Positions 49,301 through 63,976 of a DNA stretch of 64,000 nt are shown piece after piece; position 1 is the stretch's first letter, and each line of letters starts with the position of its first letter. The DNA comes from Amphimedon queenslandica. Its lineage: Eukaryota; Porifera; Demospongiae; Haplosclerida; Niphatidae. The notes under the pieces were generated by a model, which saw only the letters and a list, made by a program, of their open reading frames with translations, searched no databases and was not told the origin of the DNA. Location: positions 88,173-152,172 of the forward strand of contig NW_003546392.1 in NCBI RefSeq assembly GCF_000090795.2, in the 5' to 3' direction. A program made the position numbers and the translations under genes.

Positions 49301-52300
49301 CAAATCAGCGTCTGGTAGAGGATTGGTAGTAGCTCCAGTGTCTGCTTGATGGAGTGGTCATAGTGTCTCACGTGACCTCTTAAATGTTCAAATAAAGGTA
49401 AGGCTTTTTGAAGGCAGGCCATGGCGTCAGAGTTGTGGTCAATGTGGTAAAAGGCTTGTCCCAGATAAAACCTGATCTTGGCTTCAACCTCCTTGTCTGT
49501 TTCCGTCTCATCGTAAGTGTATCCATTAGGTTTCACAGTGAGGCCTAGGGCTTGCTTTAATAGTGACACTGACTGATTGAAGTCACCTATTCTTAAGTAA
49601 GTCTTACCGAGCCCCATAAAGGCCACGGCCCTGATATAAGGGTCTCTTAGAGTGTCGGCAACACTCAACTGCTTCTCACGATAATGAACAGCTTTCTGAT
49701 ATTCCCTCATTCCCTCGTAAGTATCAGCAATGTTCCCCAGGGCCCGAGCTTCCCCATCCAGTATATTGTTATCAATACACAGCTGGAGGTCGTACATGTG
49801 ATGATCAATAGCATCGCCATAGTTACCGAGACGAAAGTGAACCTCTCCCAGTCCACATGAGGCGAGTGCTTCACTGAAAATGTCTTCGAGTGTTTTTGAG
49901 ATACGGAGCTGCTTAGAGTAAGAGTCTAGGGCCTGCTGATAGTCCTTCAGTAACATGTGTATGTTCCCTATATCGGCATAGCTCTCGGCTTCAATGTACT
50001 CATCATTGATGTCTTTACTGATCTGGAGTCTTTGCTGGAAATACGACAAGGACTTTCTCAAGGACCCCAGCCCCCTGTAGGCCCGCCCTAAGCTACCCAG
50101 AGCTCTTATCTGGAGTAACTCGCTTTGCAGTTTCTTGGCCAGTGAGAGGTGCTTCTCGTGGTTCCTAGTAGCCTCAATATAATTATGAACTGCTTCGAAT
50201 GAGTCTCCTAAGTTAGCGTAAGCTCCTGCTTGTTCCAAGAGGTTATCCTGTAGAGTGAGAGCTGTTGTCAGTTGGAGCTGATGATAATGAAGAGCGTTTG
50301 TAAAGTTCTTGGTATTACGATGGACGATACCCAGACAGCCATAAGCCTTGGTAATGAGCGGACCATTGTCCAGCTGTCTTGCTAATGTTAACTGATGTTC
50401 GAAACTCTCCAAAGCAAGCGAGTGCTGATTCAGCGAATTATGAGTGGTCCCCATGTTAAAGTAAGCGTCACACTCACCTAAAAGGTCACCGGAAGATTTA
50501 CGCAATGAAAGGTCGTGTCTGAAGTAGCTGAGGGCGTGGTCATAGTTCCCGGTACTCAAGTGGGCGTTACCCAGTCCACGATAAGCCACACCTTCAAACG
50601 ACTGATGCTGTTCTTTCTTTGCTTCTTTCAATAAATTACTGTAATACTCAATGGCTTTATCATAATCACCCATAGCTAGGCTCTCGTCTGCCATTTGATT
50701 CCAGAATGAACATTTACCAGCAACACTTTGAATATCCTCTGCAATGGCCGACAGTTTCTTCTGATAAACTTCAGACTGCTCCTTATCTCCAATCTCAGAG
50801 TAGGCAGTGGCCAGTTTCTCACAAGCTTTTGTCATCCCGTCTTTATCCTGAGTCTCCTTAGCGGCCATGAAATCATGTTGGAAGTACTGTATCGCTTGTT
50901 TATGGTGACCGAGGCCTTCGTGACAAAGTCCCAGATCGTGACAGGACTTACTCTCTATTCCGCTGTACTTCAGTTCCTGAGAGAGTTTCAAGGACCCATC
51001 AAGATAGGACAAACCTTGAGTAAAGTCCTTGATGACTGTGAAGTAGTGACCAAGGTTGTATGAGGACTGGCACTCCAGGCGTCTGTCTGCTAGCTCCTTC
51101 GCTAACTTGAGGCTCAGGGATAAGTGTGACAACGCTTGATCCTGACTCTCCAGTGAAAGGTAAGCTAGTCCTAGCTGACCGTGGGTAGCTACTTGACTGT
51201 GTTTGTCATCTCTCTCCTCCAATATCTTCAACTCCATTTCGTAATACTTGACAGCTTCCCTGATATTCCCCAGACTCGTGTGACAGAGCCCAAGACTGGA
51301 GTAAGCTTTAGCCTCTCCTCCCTGATCCCCTGTCTTTTGAGCTACAGCCAGCGACTTGTTGTAATTTTGAATGGCAGAGCTGAGTTTATTCCCGGCTCTG
51401 TGAATGTGTCCGATGTGAGTCAGTGCCACCAGCTGTGTCTCCTCATCTCCAAGTTCTTCGCTTATTTTAAGTTGCTGTTCCCGGCAGCTCAGAGCGTGAT
51501 TCAATGAATTCATGGCTCGACTTGCCTGACCCATCCCACCATAAGCTTCAGCTTTTATCTTTAGGTCATTCGTATGTACAGCCACTGTCAGTAACTGTTG
51601 GTAATACATCATGGACTGTTCGTAGTTCCCCTTTAAGTAGCAGCTGTGTCCTAAGTGAGAATACGCCTCAGCTTCCTTTGGCTTATTCTTCAACTCTTTA
51701 GCAAACTTGAGCTGTTCGTGGTACCAGCCAATGGCGGGGTCAATGTCACCAAGGATGAGGTAAGTATCAGCAATACTAGTGATGGTTTGTGATATGAGGT
51801 CCTCGTCACTGAGTTCTTTACTAATCACAAAAGCTTCTTTAAAGGCACCCAGTGCCTCCGAGTGGCTGCCAATTTTACTGAAAGTGCTCCCAATTCTCAT
51901 GAATGAGTTGAGTATTTCATAAGGAGCGTTACGAGCTTGAGTCAAGGCCAGCTGCTGAGAGTGGTGCTTGATGGCTTCATCATGACGGCCCACAGAGGAG
52001 AGAGCCACCCCGAGGTTGTCATGGGCTCTGATGGTCGCAGTATCGTCTCCCATTGACTCTGCCAGTTTAAGTGTCGAGAGCATGTACTCCAGAGACTTAT
52101 CGGTGTCCTCTAGGATCCAATACACCTGTCCTGTTGAAAGATAAAATTAAAAGTCATTTTTGCCAAAAATTAAAAGAAGAGAATTTTAAATTTTTACTAC
52201 ATTTTCATTTTCATATACATGTACATGTACATGTACTCATGTTGTGTATAGAAGACCAGTTCATATAAAGTATCAGTGACATACCAAGTGCTTGTAATAA

Positions 52301-53115
52301 AGATGATTGGAGTCGAGGGCTCTCAGTCCCTATGTTACGAGCAGCTTCCAACACTTTGACAGCTGCACTGTATTTACCAGCGGAGGATAGCTCCTGCCCC
52401 ACAGCTGACGTCATTATGAACGGATTGTGATGGACTTTGGTTGGTAGTTTCTCTAATTTCTGCTGAAAATTGCCTGCAAAAGAGTAAGAAAGTTATTTAA
52501 AGATGAAAGATATTGATTTACATTTTGTACTAGACTAAACAAAAACTGGAGAAACACACACACTATCAGCAAATTCATCAAATACTTCACTGGAGGAAAC
52601 TTTCAAGGGATTAAACATTGATTTATACATGTCATTTTCATATTCAGCCATCTTGTAGTGCTTTTTCGCAAATCTTAATTTCATAAATTCATGAAATCAG
52701 TGAAACTTAAGTCCCTTGAAAGTTTCCAGCTAAACAGAACATTCCCTACACAAGATTCCGATCCTAAAGCTCACCTTTATATGGAGACTTCAACATGGAG
52801 TCTATGAGTCCCACAAGAGCAGAGGACAGTTTGGGGTCTATGGCCAGTCCTTCGGAGAACGAGACTAGAGATTCATCATACTGACCCAGGCCTTGATATG
52901 CCACACCCATCCTGTGATACGCCTAATAAGGAATGGGATTAGTAATTACCTTTTGATGTGTTTATACATTAACATTGTAAATAGCTGTATCATACTCATG
53001 TTAATGAGGTATACTAATAATATGCTAATAATATACTAATAATATACTGACATTATAAGAGAACATGTCAAATTAACAAGCAAAACAAAAACATTACTAT
53101 ATATGGTAAGAATAA

Positions 53116-53150
<35 letters not shown>

Positions 53151-53612
53151 CATGTACATGTACATGTATTGTATTACTGTAATAAATTACTAATGTACAT
53201 GTATACAGTATAGCCTCTCTTAATGGACACTCTCTATAGCGTACACCTCCATTTAACTGACAGCACCTAGTGTACCAATTACATTCTTTACTGTATAAAA
53301 TAACCTCCACATAAAGGACACCTCTGTATAACAGAGACACAGTGTCCATTATATAGAGAGGCTAGTCTATACACTTATTTATACACACAAGTATTACATT
53401 AGCACAGTACTAGTATATACTTTGGCATAGTCTGGTTTTAGTTCATGGCACCTCTTGGCGTCCTCCAGTGCCTCATTGTGTCTTCCTATACGAGCGTAAG
53501 CAGCTGAGCGCTGACAGAACAGCTGGAAGTTATTTCTGTTGAGAGTTATAGCCTCTGTGAACCTCTCGATGGCTGCCAGGAAATCACCATCTTCGAATCT
53601 ATCTTCATTCAT
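46371..53612 (-). CDS. TTC28: TTC28-like TPR-repeat protein with C-terminal CHAT domain
   Basis: Vertebrate TTC28 is a large TPR protein at the midzone and midbody that has been linked to Aurora B. The first coding exon (53612 downward) reads MNEDRFEDGDFLAAIERFTE, a TPR opening like human. Further N-terminal exons end near 52280. One giant exon (about 52130-47653, near 1490 codons) holds the long array of TPR units of about 40 residues (for example EAYSHLGHSCYLKGNYEQSM), then LALEMAERERNRALVDALID-type sequence and the start of CHAT (PVLYYAVALNHVFLWLLLP; VIIVPDKDLYLVPFSLL). Downstream exons supply SHPSNWAGYMLFGKDI, GWEELLGCNGFCFI and the tail ending ESELL at 46371. At the position of the CHAT histidine the sequence is FATNVSW (human FATHISW), and no catalytic Cys is evident, so the domain is probably not a protease. 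A 5' non-coding exon near 53900 is likely. TPR helices and the CHAT order match human TTC28 throughout. Confidence 0.9.
47561..47616. repeat. Perfect hairpin, 22-bp arms, in a TTC28 intron
   Basis: Arms 47561-47582 (atattacagtgtattaagta..) and 47595-47616 are exact inverted copies with a 12-base loop. A third partial copy (gtattaagtactgttaatgt) follows at about 47627 near the splice donor. Could be a tiny mobile-element remnant. Confidence 0.75.
52145..52255 (-). repeat. Fragment of the dispersed monomer family in a TTC28 intron
   Basis: tttgccaaaaattaaaagaa, gagaattttaaatttttact and catatacatgtacatgtac with tgttgtgta match the variant monomers. Confidence 0.65.
52589..52730. mobile_element. 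Short inverted-repeat element in a TTC28 intron
   Basis: actggaggaaactttcaagg at the left and ccttgaaagtttccagc at the right are inverted copies with small differences, enclosing about 100 bp with ttcgcaaatcttaatttcat. Likely a MITE; a weakly similar stretch occurs near 57340-57425. Confidence 0.5.
53209..53366. mobile_element. Inverted-repeat element (MITE-like), family B copy 2, in a TTC28 intron
   Basis: tatagcctctcttaatggac at the left, gtccattatatagagaggct at the right. Nearly the same as 26812-26966 over its full length. Confidence 0.75.
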
Positions 53613-54185
53613 TGTAACTGCTGGAGAGATGGAGGGAATTGTACGTGATATATAGACCATTTCAACAACAAAATCCACTTAAATAAATAAACAAATAATA
53701 ATAAATATTGATAATAAAATAATAATAATAATAAGATAATAACGATAATAATAATAATGATAACAATAATAATAATGATAATAGTAATATGTAACACGTA
53801 TACATGAGTAAATGAATTCGATTTGTATTGTAACTCAATATAATACTAATAGTATCAATCAAATAATATTCATTATTATAATTATCATGACTTACATAAT
53901 GACGAGTGATTCTCTCCTCTACCAGTAACAGGATATCTTTTCCTTATATCCTTCTAATGGAAGGAGCCTCTGTTAATGAACAAGGGCACAATAAAGACGT
54001 TCAAGGGCAGAGACCGTAGAGAAAGAAAGGGAACATTAATTATGCCAGCAAGTATAAGGTGTGACTGGCCACACCTTTAAGGTGTGGTTTTACTGTTTTG
54101 ACCACACCTCTTTTTAATCTTTTAAAGGTGTGGCTAGTTTTTCCACGCATGCGCAGAAGCTCAGTCTGGGAAAGCTGCTGCAAAG
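53613..54185. promoter_or_regulatory. TTC28 leader intron and divergent promoter toward the membrane-protein gene
   Basis: 53680-53790 is (AAT)n-rich, that is (ATT)n in the sense of TTC28, upstream of its first coding exon. A donor-like gtaagt on the minus strand near 53898 suggests a non-coding first exon. 54069-54087 is the perfect palindrome ccacacctttaaggtgtgg, with further copies of CCACACCT (54102) and AGGTGTGG (54126), and cgcatgcgca (NRF1-like) at 54146-54155. Confidence 0.5.
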
Positions 54186-55050
54186 ATGGTGCTGGATGGT
54201 CTTGCTAGAAAAGTAAAGAATATTTTTTAAATTGATGCTCTAACTTATTTTAATTTTTATAGATCTCTTTACTTATTGCTATATTCTCTATAATTGGCTG
54301 GGCTGCTTTTGTGGTCGGATTTGGCCTGAGATTCCATGAGTATGCAAAACTAGATCTGCAGCAAAATCAGTTTATTATAATTTTAAAAATAGATATGGGA
54401 AAGAAGGGAGCTCCATATCAAATCCAGTGAATGAAGATCACTTTCCCTATTGGTGTTTCGCAGTGTCTGCTCCATTCCTGTACATTGCTTATTTCTTTCA
54501 TCTCTACTTCAATGTGACATTCACACATTATCTGGTGAGTTGTACACCATGAATAGTTGGAGTGTTTGCAAACAAAATGATTTCATTCATCTTTTCAAGC
54601 TTTCAAAATGCACATAGAGAATGAATATTTGACAGCTTATCGCTGTTTATGTGAAAAAATTAATATGGGTATGAGAGTGACACATCATCAGTGCATATAT
54701 AGCTACCAGTGCATGATGTAAATTTTAAAAAAGACCTGGAAATAATCCCTCTTTTAGACAATATTCTTTACTGCGGTATATTTGATACCAGCTGGTGGTG
54801 TCCTCTATGTTAATGGGATGGAGCTTGCAAAGTCGATAGAAGATGAAACTCATCAAGGAGTTGGATCTGATAATTACTGGATAATGACAGAGTTTATCGG
54901 AGCTGCAATTGCCGTTCTATTTTATGTCAGTTCTCATATTATTGTGTGTGTGTGCATGTGAATTCTGTTATTTCTCATTTGCAGTGGTTTTCTATGATGT
55001 TCTGGCCTTGTTTTGCTAAAAAGAAAGCTAAAGGATACTACGATTATTAA
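54186..55050 (+). CDS. Small four-helix membrane protein, copy 1 of a tandem pair, family unrecognised
   Basis: Five exons give about 160 residues beginning MVLDGLARK. Hydrophobic helices: ISLLIAIFSIIGWAAFVVGF; YWCFAVSAPFLYIAYFFHLY; TIFFTAVYLIPAGGVLYV; TEFIGAAIAVLFYWFSMMFW. It ends with a basic, tyrosine-rich tail (CFAKKKAKGYYDY). The loop between helices 1 and 2 has a glycosylation-like N-x-T/S near helix 2. Exon layout, first nine residues and the FW-PCF end match the next gene, so the two are tandem duplicates. The topology is tetraspan-like, but the CCG of tetraspanins and the W-GLW of claudins are absent. I do not recognise the family. Confidence 0.8.
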
Positions 55051-55369
55051 AAAGGAACAATTATTTGTGTCTCTGTCTCTATATGTTGTAATCATGTACT
55101 ACCTGTCCTCTGACATTATGCATACAGAGTCTCAGTCATACAGAAAATAGTAGTTTAGTTATCATGTAATGCAAACATTAGTTCTATTTTTAGTAACAAG
55201 TCAATAAATTAGTTAATATTCATAGTCTGTTGGCTTGTTTCAGACCACACATTGCAGTTACACCCACACATACACGGGCAGCATCGCTTGAAAGTTAGCT
55301 AGAGGATTTCTCTCTCTCTATAAAGCAAGCTTCAGTCTCCACTCGTCTCTTTTATTGCCTCTTACAATC
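55051..55369. other. Intergenic between the two tandem membrane-protein genes
   Basis: Copy 1 trailer (aataaa near 55203) and a short leader for copy 2. No other feature. Confidence 0.5.
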
Positions 55370-56425
55370 ATGTTGGACGGCCTTGCAAGGAAGGTAAGAT
55401 CTGTACTGCTGCCATTCTAAGGTCACTTCTTGTCTCTGCAGTTGGCCCTGCCATTTGTACTCCTATCAGCTATAGGATGGGTCACTTTTGCTGTTGGTTT
55501 CGGTATCTTAAACTTTAGGTAAGCCTTGAAATATGCAATCACATGATCCCAGCATGGTCGTCCCGTCCTTCACTTTACTGTTAGCTCTTTAGCACACTTG
55601 ACTAAATTGCTGTATATGGAGATCGGTTACTGTTGCATTAGTAACCTGATATGCATGATAAAAATGAATTGTATAAACATATCATTGTGTATGGAAACAT
55701 TGAAACACCATATAAAGACTCATTACCATAACAATTGTATTAATCCCCCCCCCGTACTATATCAAATTAATACCATGTTCATCCCTACAGGTTGCAGGAT
55801 ACCACCGATTCTCCAGCTACTGGGATAGAATACTTTCCTGAGTGGTGCTTTGGAGTGGCCTCACTCCTTCTTTATGCTGTTACCATCACTCACTTATTCT
55901 GTGGCAATCCACTCACTATATTCCTTGTATCCTCACGTCACTTGTTAAGTATATTTCTTGCCAGTAGTAAACATGTCACGGTGTAAATATGATTGTTGAA
56001 TAGTATAAAGTTTAAAAACACTTCCCCTCTCATGTACTTCATGTATTGCATGATAGACAGCATTGCTATGGTATCCGTTGATCAAAGGTTGTTATGGTAA
56101 CTCAAGGTAGTTCCTTAACAATTTAATGATAGATAATGTTCTTCCAGTCCTTCTTTTTTGCATCTGGAGGAGCCATCATGTTTACTTATGGCTACTTTAT
56201 CAGGATCAGGTGGGAGGCAGACCAGGAGGAGACTCTGCACAAAGACGAATATGAGATTATTGTGATGTTTGTTGGTGCTGGCATTGCCTTGTTGCTTTAT
56301 GTAAGGGCTTTGTAGTGCATTTAAGGAGCTGTATGACAAACTATTGATTGTTTATTCTTTTCTAGTGGACATCACTCATGTTCTGGCCTTGCTTTCGCAG
56401 GAAAGAGGACTATGAAGATGCTTAA
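55370..56425 (+). CDS. Small four-helix membrane protein, copy 2 of a tandem pair, family unrecognised
   Basis: Starts MLDGLARK and has the same five-exon plan as copy 1. Helices: LALPFVLLSAIGWVTFAVGF; YFPEWCFGVASLLLYAVTIT; SFFFASGGAIMFTYGYFI; EIIVMFVGAGIALLLYWTSL, then MFWPCFRRKEDYEDA. It has about 150 residues. Conserved between the copies are LDGLARK, IGW with a following FAVGFG or FVVGFG, EYFP or HFPYWCF, and MFWPCF. Loops diverge fully, which points to an old duplication or fast change. The exon 3 donor (gtatcc, about 55926) is inferred from the copy 1 layout. Confidence 0.78.
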
Positions 56426-56604
56426 TAAACAATACATACCTACACCAGTAAACATAAAACAGCAACAGAAAGAAACACTATAATTTATAATTATTGTAAT
56501 ACTGTAAACATGAGTTACATGACTACTAGAACTAGTTATTAAAAGTTATTTGATTTTAATAATAAATACTTAATAACTATCAATTAATTACTCACTGTTT
56601 CAAA

Positions 56605-59372
<2,768 letters not shown>

Positions 59373-59537
59373 TAGACCACACCCATTACGCATAATCAAT
59401 AACCAATTCACTTATTATTATTATTATTATTATTATTCTAATCAAGGGATTATTGAAATTTGTGTGTTCTATTTTTGTTACATGTACACCATAATGTGTT
59501 TGTTCAATTTTGTGTCATCATCATTACATCATCATTT

Positions 59538-62500
59538 TCACTGTCTCCCTAGCAACAGTTGTAAGAACATGGCATAGTTAATCTTCCCAGTCAGCAGTGG
59601 GTCCAGTTCCTGTAGTATGTAGTACATGTCTTCCCGGGAGAGACTGATGTTGAAATTGCTCAGAATTTGGCGGAATTCTTTCACGTTTACATGCCCTGTG
59701 CCAAGAGGGTCCATTTTGACTAAGTTACGCTTGAATTCCGACCATTTCTCCAATAACTAGATGTTTAATGAATTAGAGTAAAGTGAACTTATACTTACTT
59801 TTCTTTGTAGCTTCACTTTCACTCCTGGCAGTCCGTGTTGTGGTGGCGAGGTTATTGGGAGTGACAAGAAGGGTAGGTTGACGGTTGGAGCTGGCGAATG
59901 AGACAGGAGTGTAGCAAGATCATTACCAGTTTTATAAACCGGTTGTATAGAGGGGAGCCCCTTTAATAAAGCCGTGTAATTAATCATGTTTGCCGAGTCT
60001 TGAAATTTCTTAGTGATGTGCAGCAGTTCTTCTTGGCTCAGTTGGGGGCAGAGCGAAAGTACCAGCTGTTGGAATATCTCACTAGTTACCAGACCAGTCC
60101 CACTTGGGTCGTTGCATATGAAATATGATCTGATTGGTTTTTGATACAATGACAACTAGAGAAAAAGATTAATATTAGTATATAAAATGGAGATTTTCTC
60201 TCCTTTTAATTTTTGGCAAAATTGGGCCCAAGACCATGCTTTGGCCCAATTTTGGAGCATTTTAAAAATTTGTAAAAAGTCCAATTTTGATCAGAATTGT
60301 TATTATAGTTGTTGGTTACCATAGTGTTTAAACTCTTCATGACAATGTCTATGTCTCTGTCCAAATACTTTGATCGAACGTAGTGACTGTCATCACCTCT
60401 GAGCCAAACTGGAGTGACATCTAATAATTATAATTAATTAATATTAATTAATAGGGTCTGTACCAGTTTGCTTATTCTGTCTCTTATCAAAGTGTCTTAT
60501 CAGTTCGTGTGGGTGGATCGTTCCATCTTTATTTTTCAACACTTCACTCCAGAGAGCGTTAGTAACATCTCCATCAGCACTTAGCCCTAACCTATTGATC
60601 ATTATCATAACACACAGTATTTGGAATCACTACGTGTTTATCAATTGATTAGTTGTTGTTTATGTTGTTGTTTACCTGAACATTATCTGTTGGAATAATT
60701 CTTGTGATATCCTGTTAGTGTTTTTAGGATCCAGTATTTCATAAGCGTTCATTACAGTACCAGGTGCTGTACGACAGTATTTGATTAGCTTGTCTCGTAC
60801 CTATTATACAGTATATGAATGTTGTATGTAAAATGATGCTTAAGGTGATTGATATTAACTTCTTTAATGTTGGTATCGGTTTTATTGCTGGACTCTCCTC
60901 TTTCCTCTCCAGCTGCCAGACTGCCCTCCTCTTTTAATTGCAGCTGCTTCACAGCTGGTTTTGTCATTTTATCAAAAAGTGACATGAATTTAGTATACAT
61001 CACCAGCTGCTCTCCTCCCTCCCTCTCCTGCTCCACTTCATCATCGGCTAAAAGCTTATTGACAATGAGAGACTCCAGGGATCCCAACGAGTCCTCTGGC
61101 AAGAAACCTTTAACAATATTGATGAAGATATCTTTTGATATCAGTCCTGTTCCTTTAGGATCATGTGCCCTGCATGTGATGATAAGTATATCATTGTGTC
61201 ATTATTATAGTGTACTTTAGTTTTGATACAAGTTTCAGTAAGTCATTGTGTAGTTTGCAGACTAAAGTAGCTTCAGCATCAGGTGTGGACACACAAGCGT
61301 GTCTGGGACTGCTGGCTCTGAACCTAATAGAAAGAGGAAATAGCCATTTTTAAAAGTAGCAGACTTCTAGCCGATGGTTTTTTTCAAAAAATGGCTCCGA
61401 AATCACCCCAAATTTTTATTGCATTTTTCAATACATATTGATGTACTTATGCTGTGTAGAAAGTTTGAGGTGATTCCGACTTCAATTTTTCAAGTTACGG
61501 CCATTTTTAAAAAACGTCAAAAATCTGAAAAATACCCAAGACTATAGTCCATGGTTTTTTCCAAAAAATGGCTCCGAAATCACCCCAAATTTTTATTACA
61601 TTTTCTGATACATATTGATGCCCTTATGCTGTGTAGAAAGTTTGAGGTGATTCCGACTTCAATTTTTCAAGTTACGGCCATTTAAAAAAATGTCAAAAAT
61701 CTGAAAAATATCCAAGGCTATAGCCCATGGTTTTTTTCAAAAAATGGCTCCGAAATCACCCCAAATTTTTATTACGTTTTCTGATACATATTGATGCTCT
61801 TATGCTGTGTAGAAAGTTTGAGCTGGTTCCGACTTCAATTTTTCAAGTTACGGCCATTTTTTAAAAATGTCAAAAATCTGAAAAATACCCAAGGCTATTA
61901 TAACCCATGGTTTTTTTCAAAAAATGGCTCCGAAATCAACCCAAATTTTTATTACATTTTCTGATACATATTGATGCCCTTATGCTGTGTAGAAAGTTTG
62001 AAGTGATTCCAACTTCAATTTTCTAGTTACGGCCATTTTAAGAAAATGCTTAAAAGACATGGACTATAATAGCCCATGGTTTTTCCAAAGTCAGCTTTGA
62101 ATGAGATCCATAATTTTTAATATTTTCCAGATACATGTTGAGTTAATTTTTATGAGTTATAAGTGTCAGAAAATATAAAGTAAATTTTTCATTTGTACTT
62201 GCCTTTGTGTTGTGTCTGTAAGTACAGCATGAGTGAGGCCAATAATGGAATGAGTGGATAGGGTTTTAATTAATGAATTATAATTAATTGGTCTCTCTGG
62301 ATTATACCCCAGTCTATTCAACATGTGGTAACACTGATCTCGAGTTATTAATATCCCAATGTGCTGTAGACACCCATGAACAGCATCACCATTGACCTAT
62401 TTTTAGTAACAGACAAATAAATTAATGTTCTAATTGCTAGACCTTTCCAGAGCTGGTAGTATCTTTTTTAATGAATTCGTTGTGAAGTGAATTAATTTTA

Positions 62501-63766
62501 TCACTTAGCGTGGTCTCTAGTGTCACTGAAGGAACTGGTGAGTCACCATTAGTCTTACCAGCTCCATCTTCTTTACTGTTGATACCTTTACCTCTCATTA
62601 CTACACCTATCATCATTCTTACTATTATTTCATTTATTTATTTATTATTTATTTACCTTTATTTGTTGCTTGCTCTAGAGTCTTAACTCCTAACTTTGAC
62701 AGCAGTTCTTCTCCACTGACATATCCTTTAGCTCCAGGATCATATCTTTATTATTGACTCATTTTAACTATTTCGTGTATTTTTATTAACATTACTTGCT
62801 CCACAGTTTCTTGTACTGTTCATTGTTCAGTCCCAGTGACAATGAATTTAGAATATTCCTAAAATCTGCTACGTCTAACTGCCCTTGCAGCCCTTTCCAT
62901 TTTGGCAAGAAATCAGATAAATTATGGACACTAAAGACAAAACTAAAATATAATAATCATTACAGTGTACCATTGTTTAGCTCTTGCAACAAGCATTGAG
63001 TGTACATATTCTGCTGATATGTATCTCGGCCCATGGTGTGTTACTCTGTCCAGCCAGTGAGGCTCTCTTGATGGAATCACACGGAATCTGCTGTAGAACT
63101 CATTAAAAGATATCACCTTTTTGTCAGCAAGCCTTATCCTAGTGATAAGATAATTATTATTATAACTATCTCTATATTTCTGTTCTGATTATAGGTATTA
63201 TTGATCAAAGTTAAGAATTCTTTGCATACTTTTCCAATAATCTTTGGTATTGGTATTGGGATATTCCTCCCAATAGATTGCATAGTATCCTGTACAGTGC
63301 TTCTCTTGTTACAGTTCCTTTATTGTCTGGATCAAATGCATTGAAAGTGTTCCTCATTATAAAGAATCCATTCCCTTTCAGTTTATCTGACACTACATCC
63401 ATTAGCTGTAATGTATAATGGTGACTTATGAATGCAACTTATTAATGGATGCATACTTGGTTAGGATTGAGTGTAGATGAAGGTGGCCTGTGTTTCTGGA
63501 TCCTAGGCACTGTAGTAGGTCTTGATACTGCACAAGTATGGTTTCATATGCAGCATCAATCACACTATGTCCCTCTTACCTAGTATTGAGTGTGGCCTCG
63601 TGATATTGCCTGGTTTTACTTGTTCAGCTACTGACTGAGATGTCCTTGGAGCTACCAGTGTACTTCCCCTAAGCTCCAGCTCTTCAGTATTGCTGCACTG
63701 TGCTGAGTGCTTGTAGACTGGATGGAGTATCTTTGGCAACCTAAGGCTTCCTGCAGATATCATCAT
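59538..63766 (-). CDS. EFCAB6: EFCAB6-like multi-EF-hand protein
   Basis: Many small minus-strand exons. The start MMISAGSLRLPKILHPVYKH (63766) is chosen as the first ATG before a same-strand neighbour. Repeated EF-hand pairs are seen: RNTFNAFDPDNKGTVTREAL, QELDPLLTGKINYAMF, VKMDPLGTGHVNVKEF, YFICNDPSGTGLVTSEIF and QELFQQMF-type helices near 60700. Most loops are degenerate (missing acidic ligands), as in vertebrate EFCAB6, so few probably bind calcium. Vertebrate EFCAB6 (DJBP) binds DJ-1 and is found in cilia or sperm. The 0.9-kb intron around 61330-62210 is filled with dispersed monomers. Ends GRQ-TGA at 59538. Family assignment rests on the repeated EF-hand layout; exact orthology is less sure. 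Confidence 0.75.
60180..60300 (+). repeat. Fragment of the dispersed monomer family in EFCAB6
   Basis: gagattttctctccttttaa, tttggcaaaattgggcc and ttgtaaaaagtccaattttg match the variant monomers in the orientation opposite to 39385-39840. Confidence 0.6.
61368..62095 (-). repeat. Four 178-bp monomers in an EFCAB6 intron
   Basis: cttatgctgtgtagaaagtt recurs at 61446, 61623, 61799 and 61979. Reverse orientation relative to 4541-5815 and in the sense of the host gene. The last unit is more diverged. Confidence 0.95.
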
Positions 63767-63879
63767 AATGCTGGCTAGCTGTGGAGAGAGAGGGAGGGCA
63801 AGGAGGAACTGTAAAGGTGTTGTTTTATTTTAACACTAAACATAATCAACAGGAAATGTATAAAATAATGCAAAAATGT

Positions 63880-63976
63880 TCATTCTTCTGACGGCCACCA
63901 TTCCGGTCTTCTCCAGTCCCCTTCAACAACACGACCTTCTTCATTTGTCTTTATCACTATCTTCTTACCTTCAACT
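63880..63976 (-). CDS. Last exon of another minus-strand gene (partial, continues beyond window)
   Basis: After an acceptor tttgtag at 63977 onward, the frame reads VEGKKIVIKTNEEGRVVEGD, WRRPEWWPSEE and stops TGA at 63880-63882. The clean splice site and acidic/Trp-rich coding look support a real terminal exon. Family not recognised from 31 residues. Confidence 0.5.
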
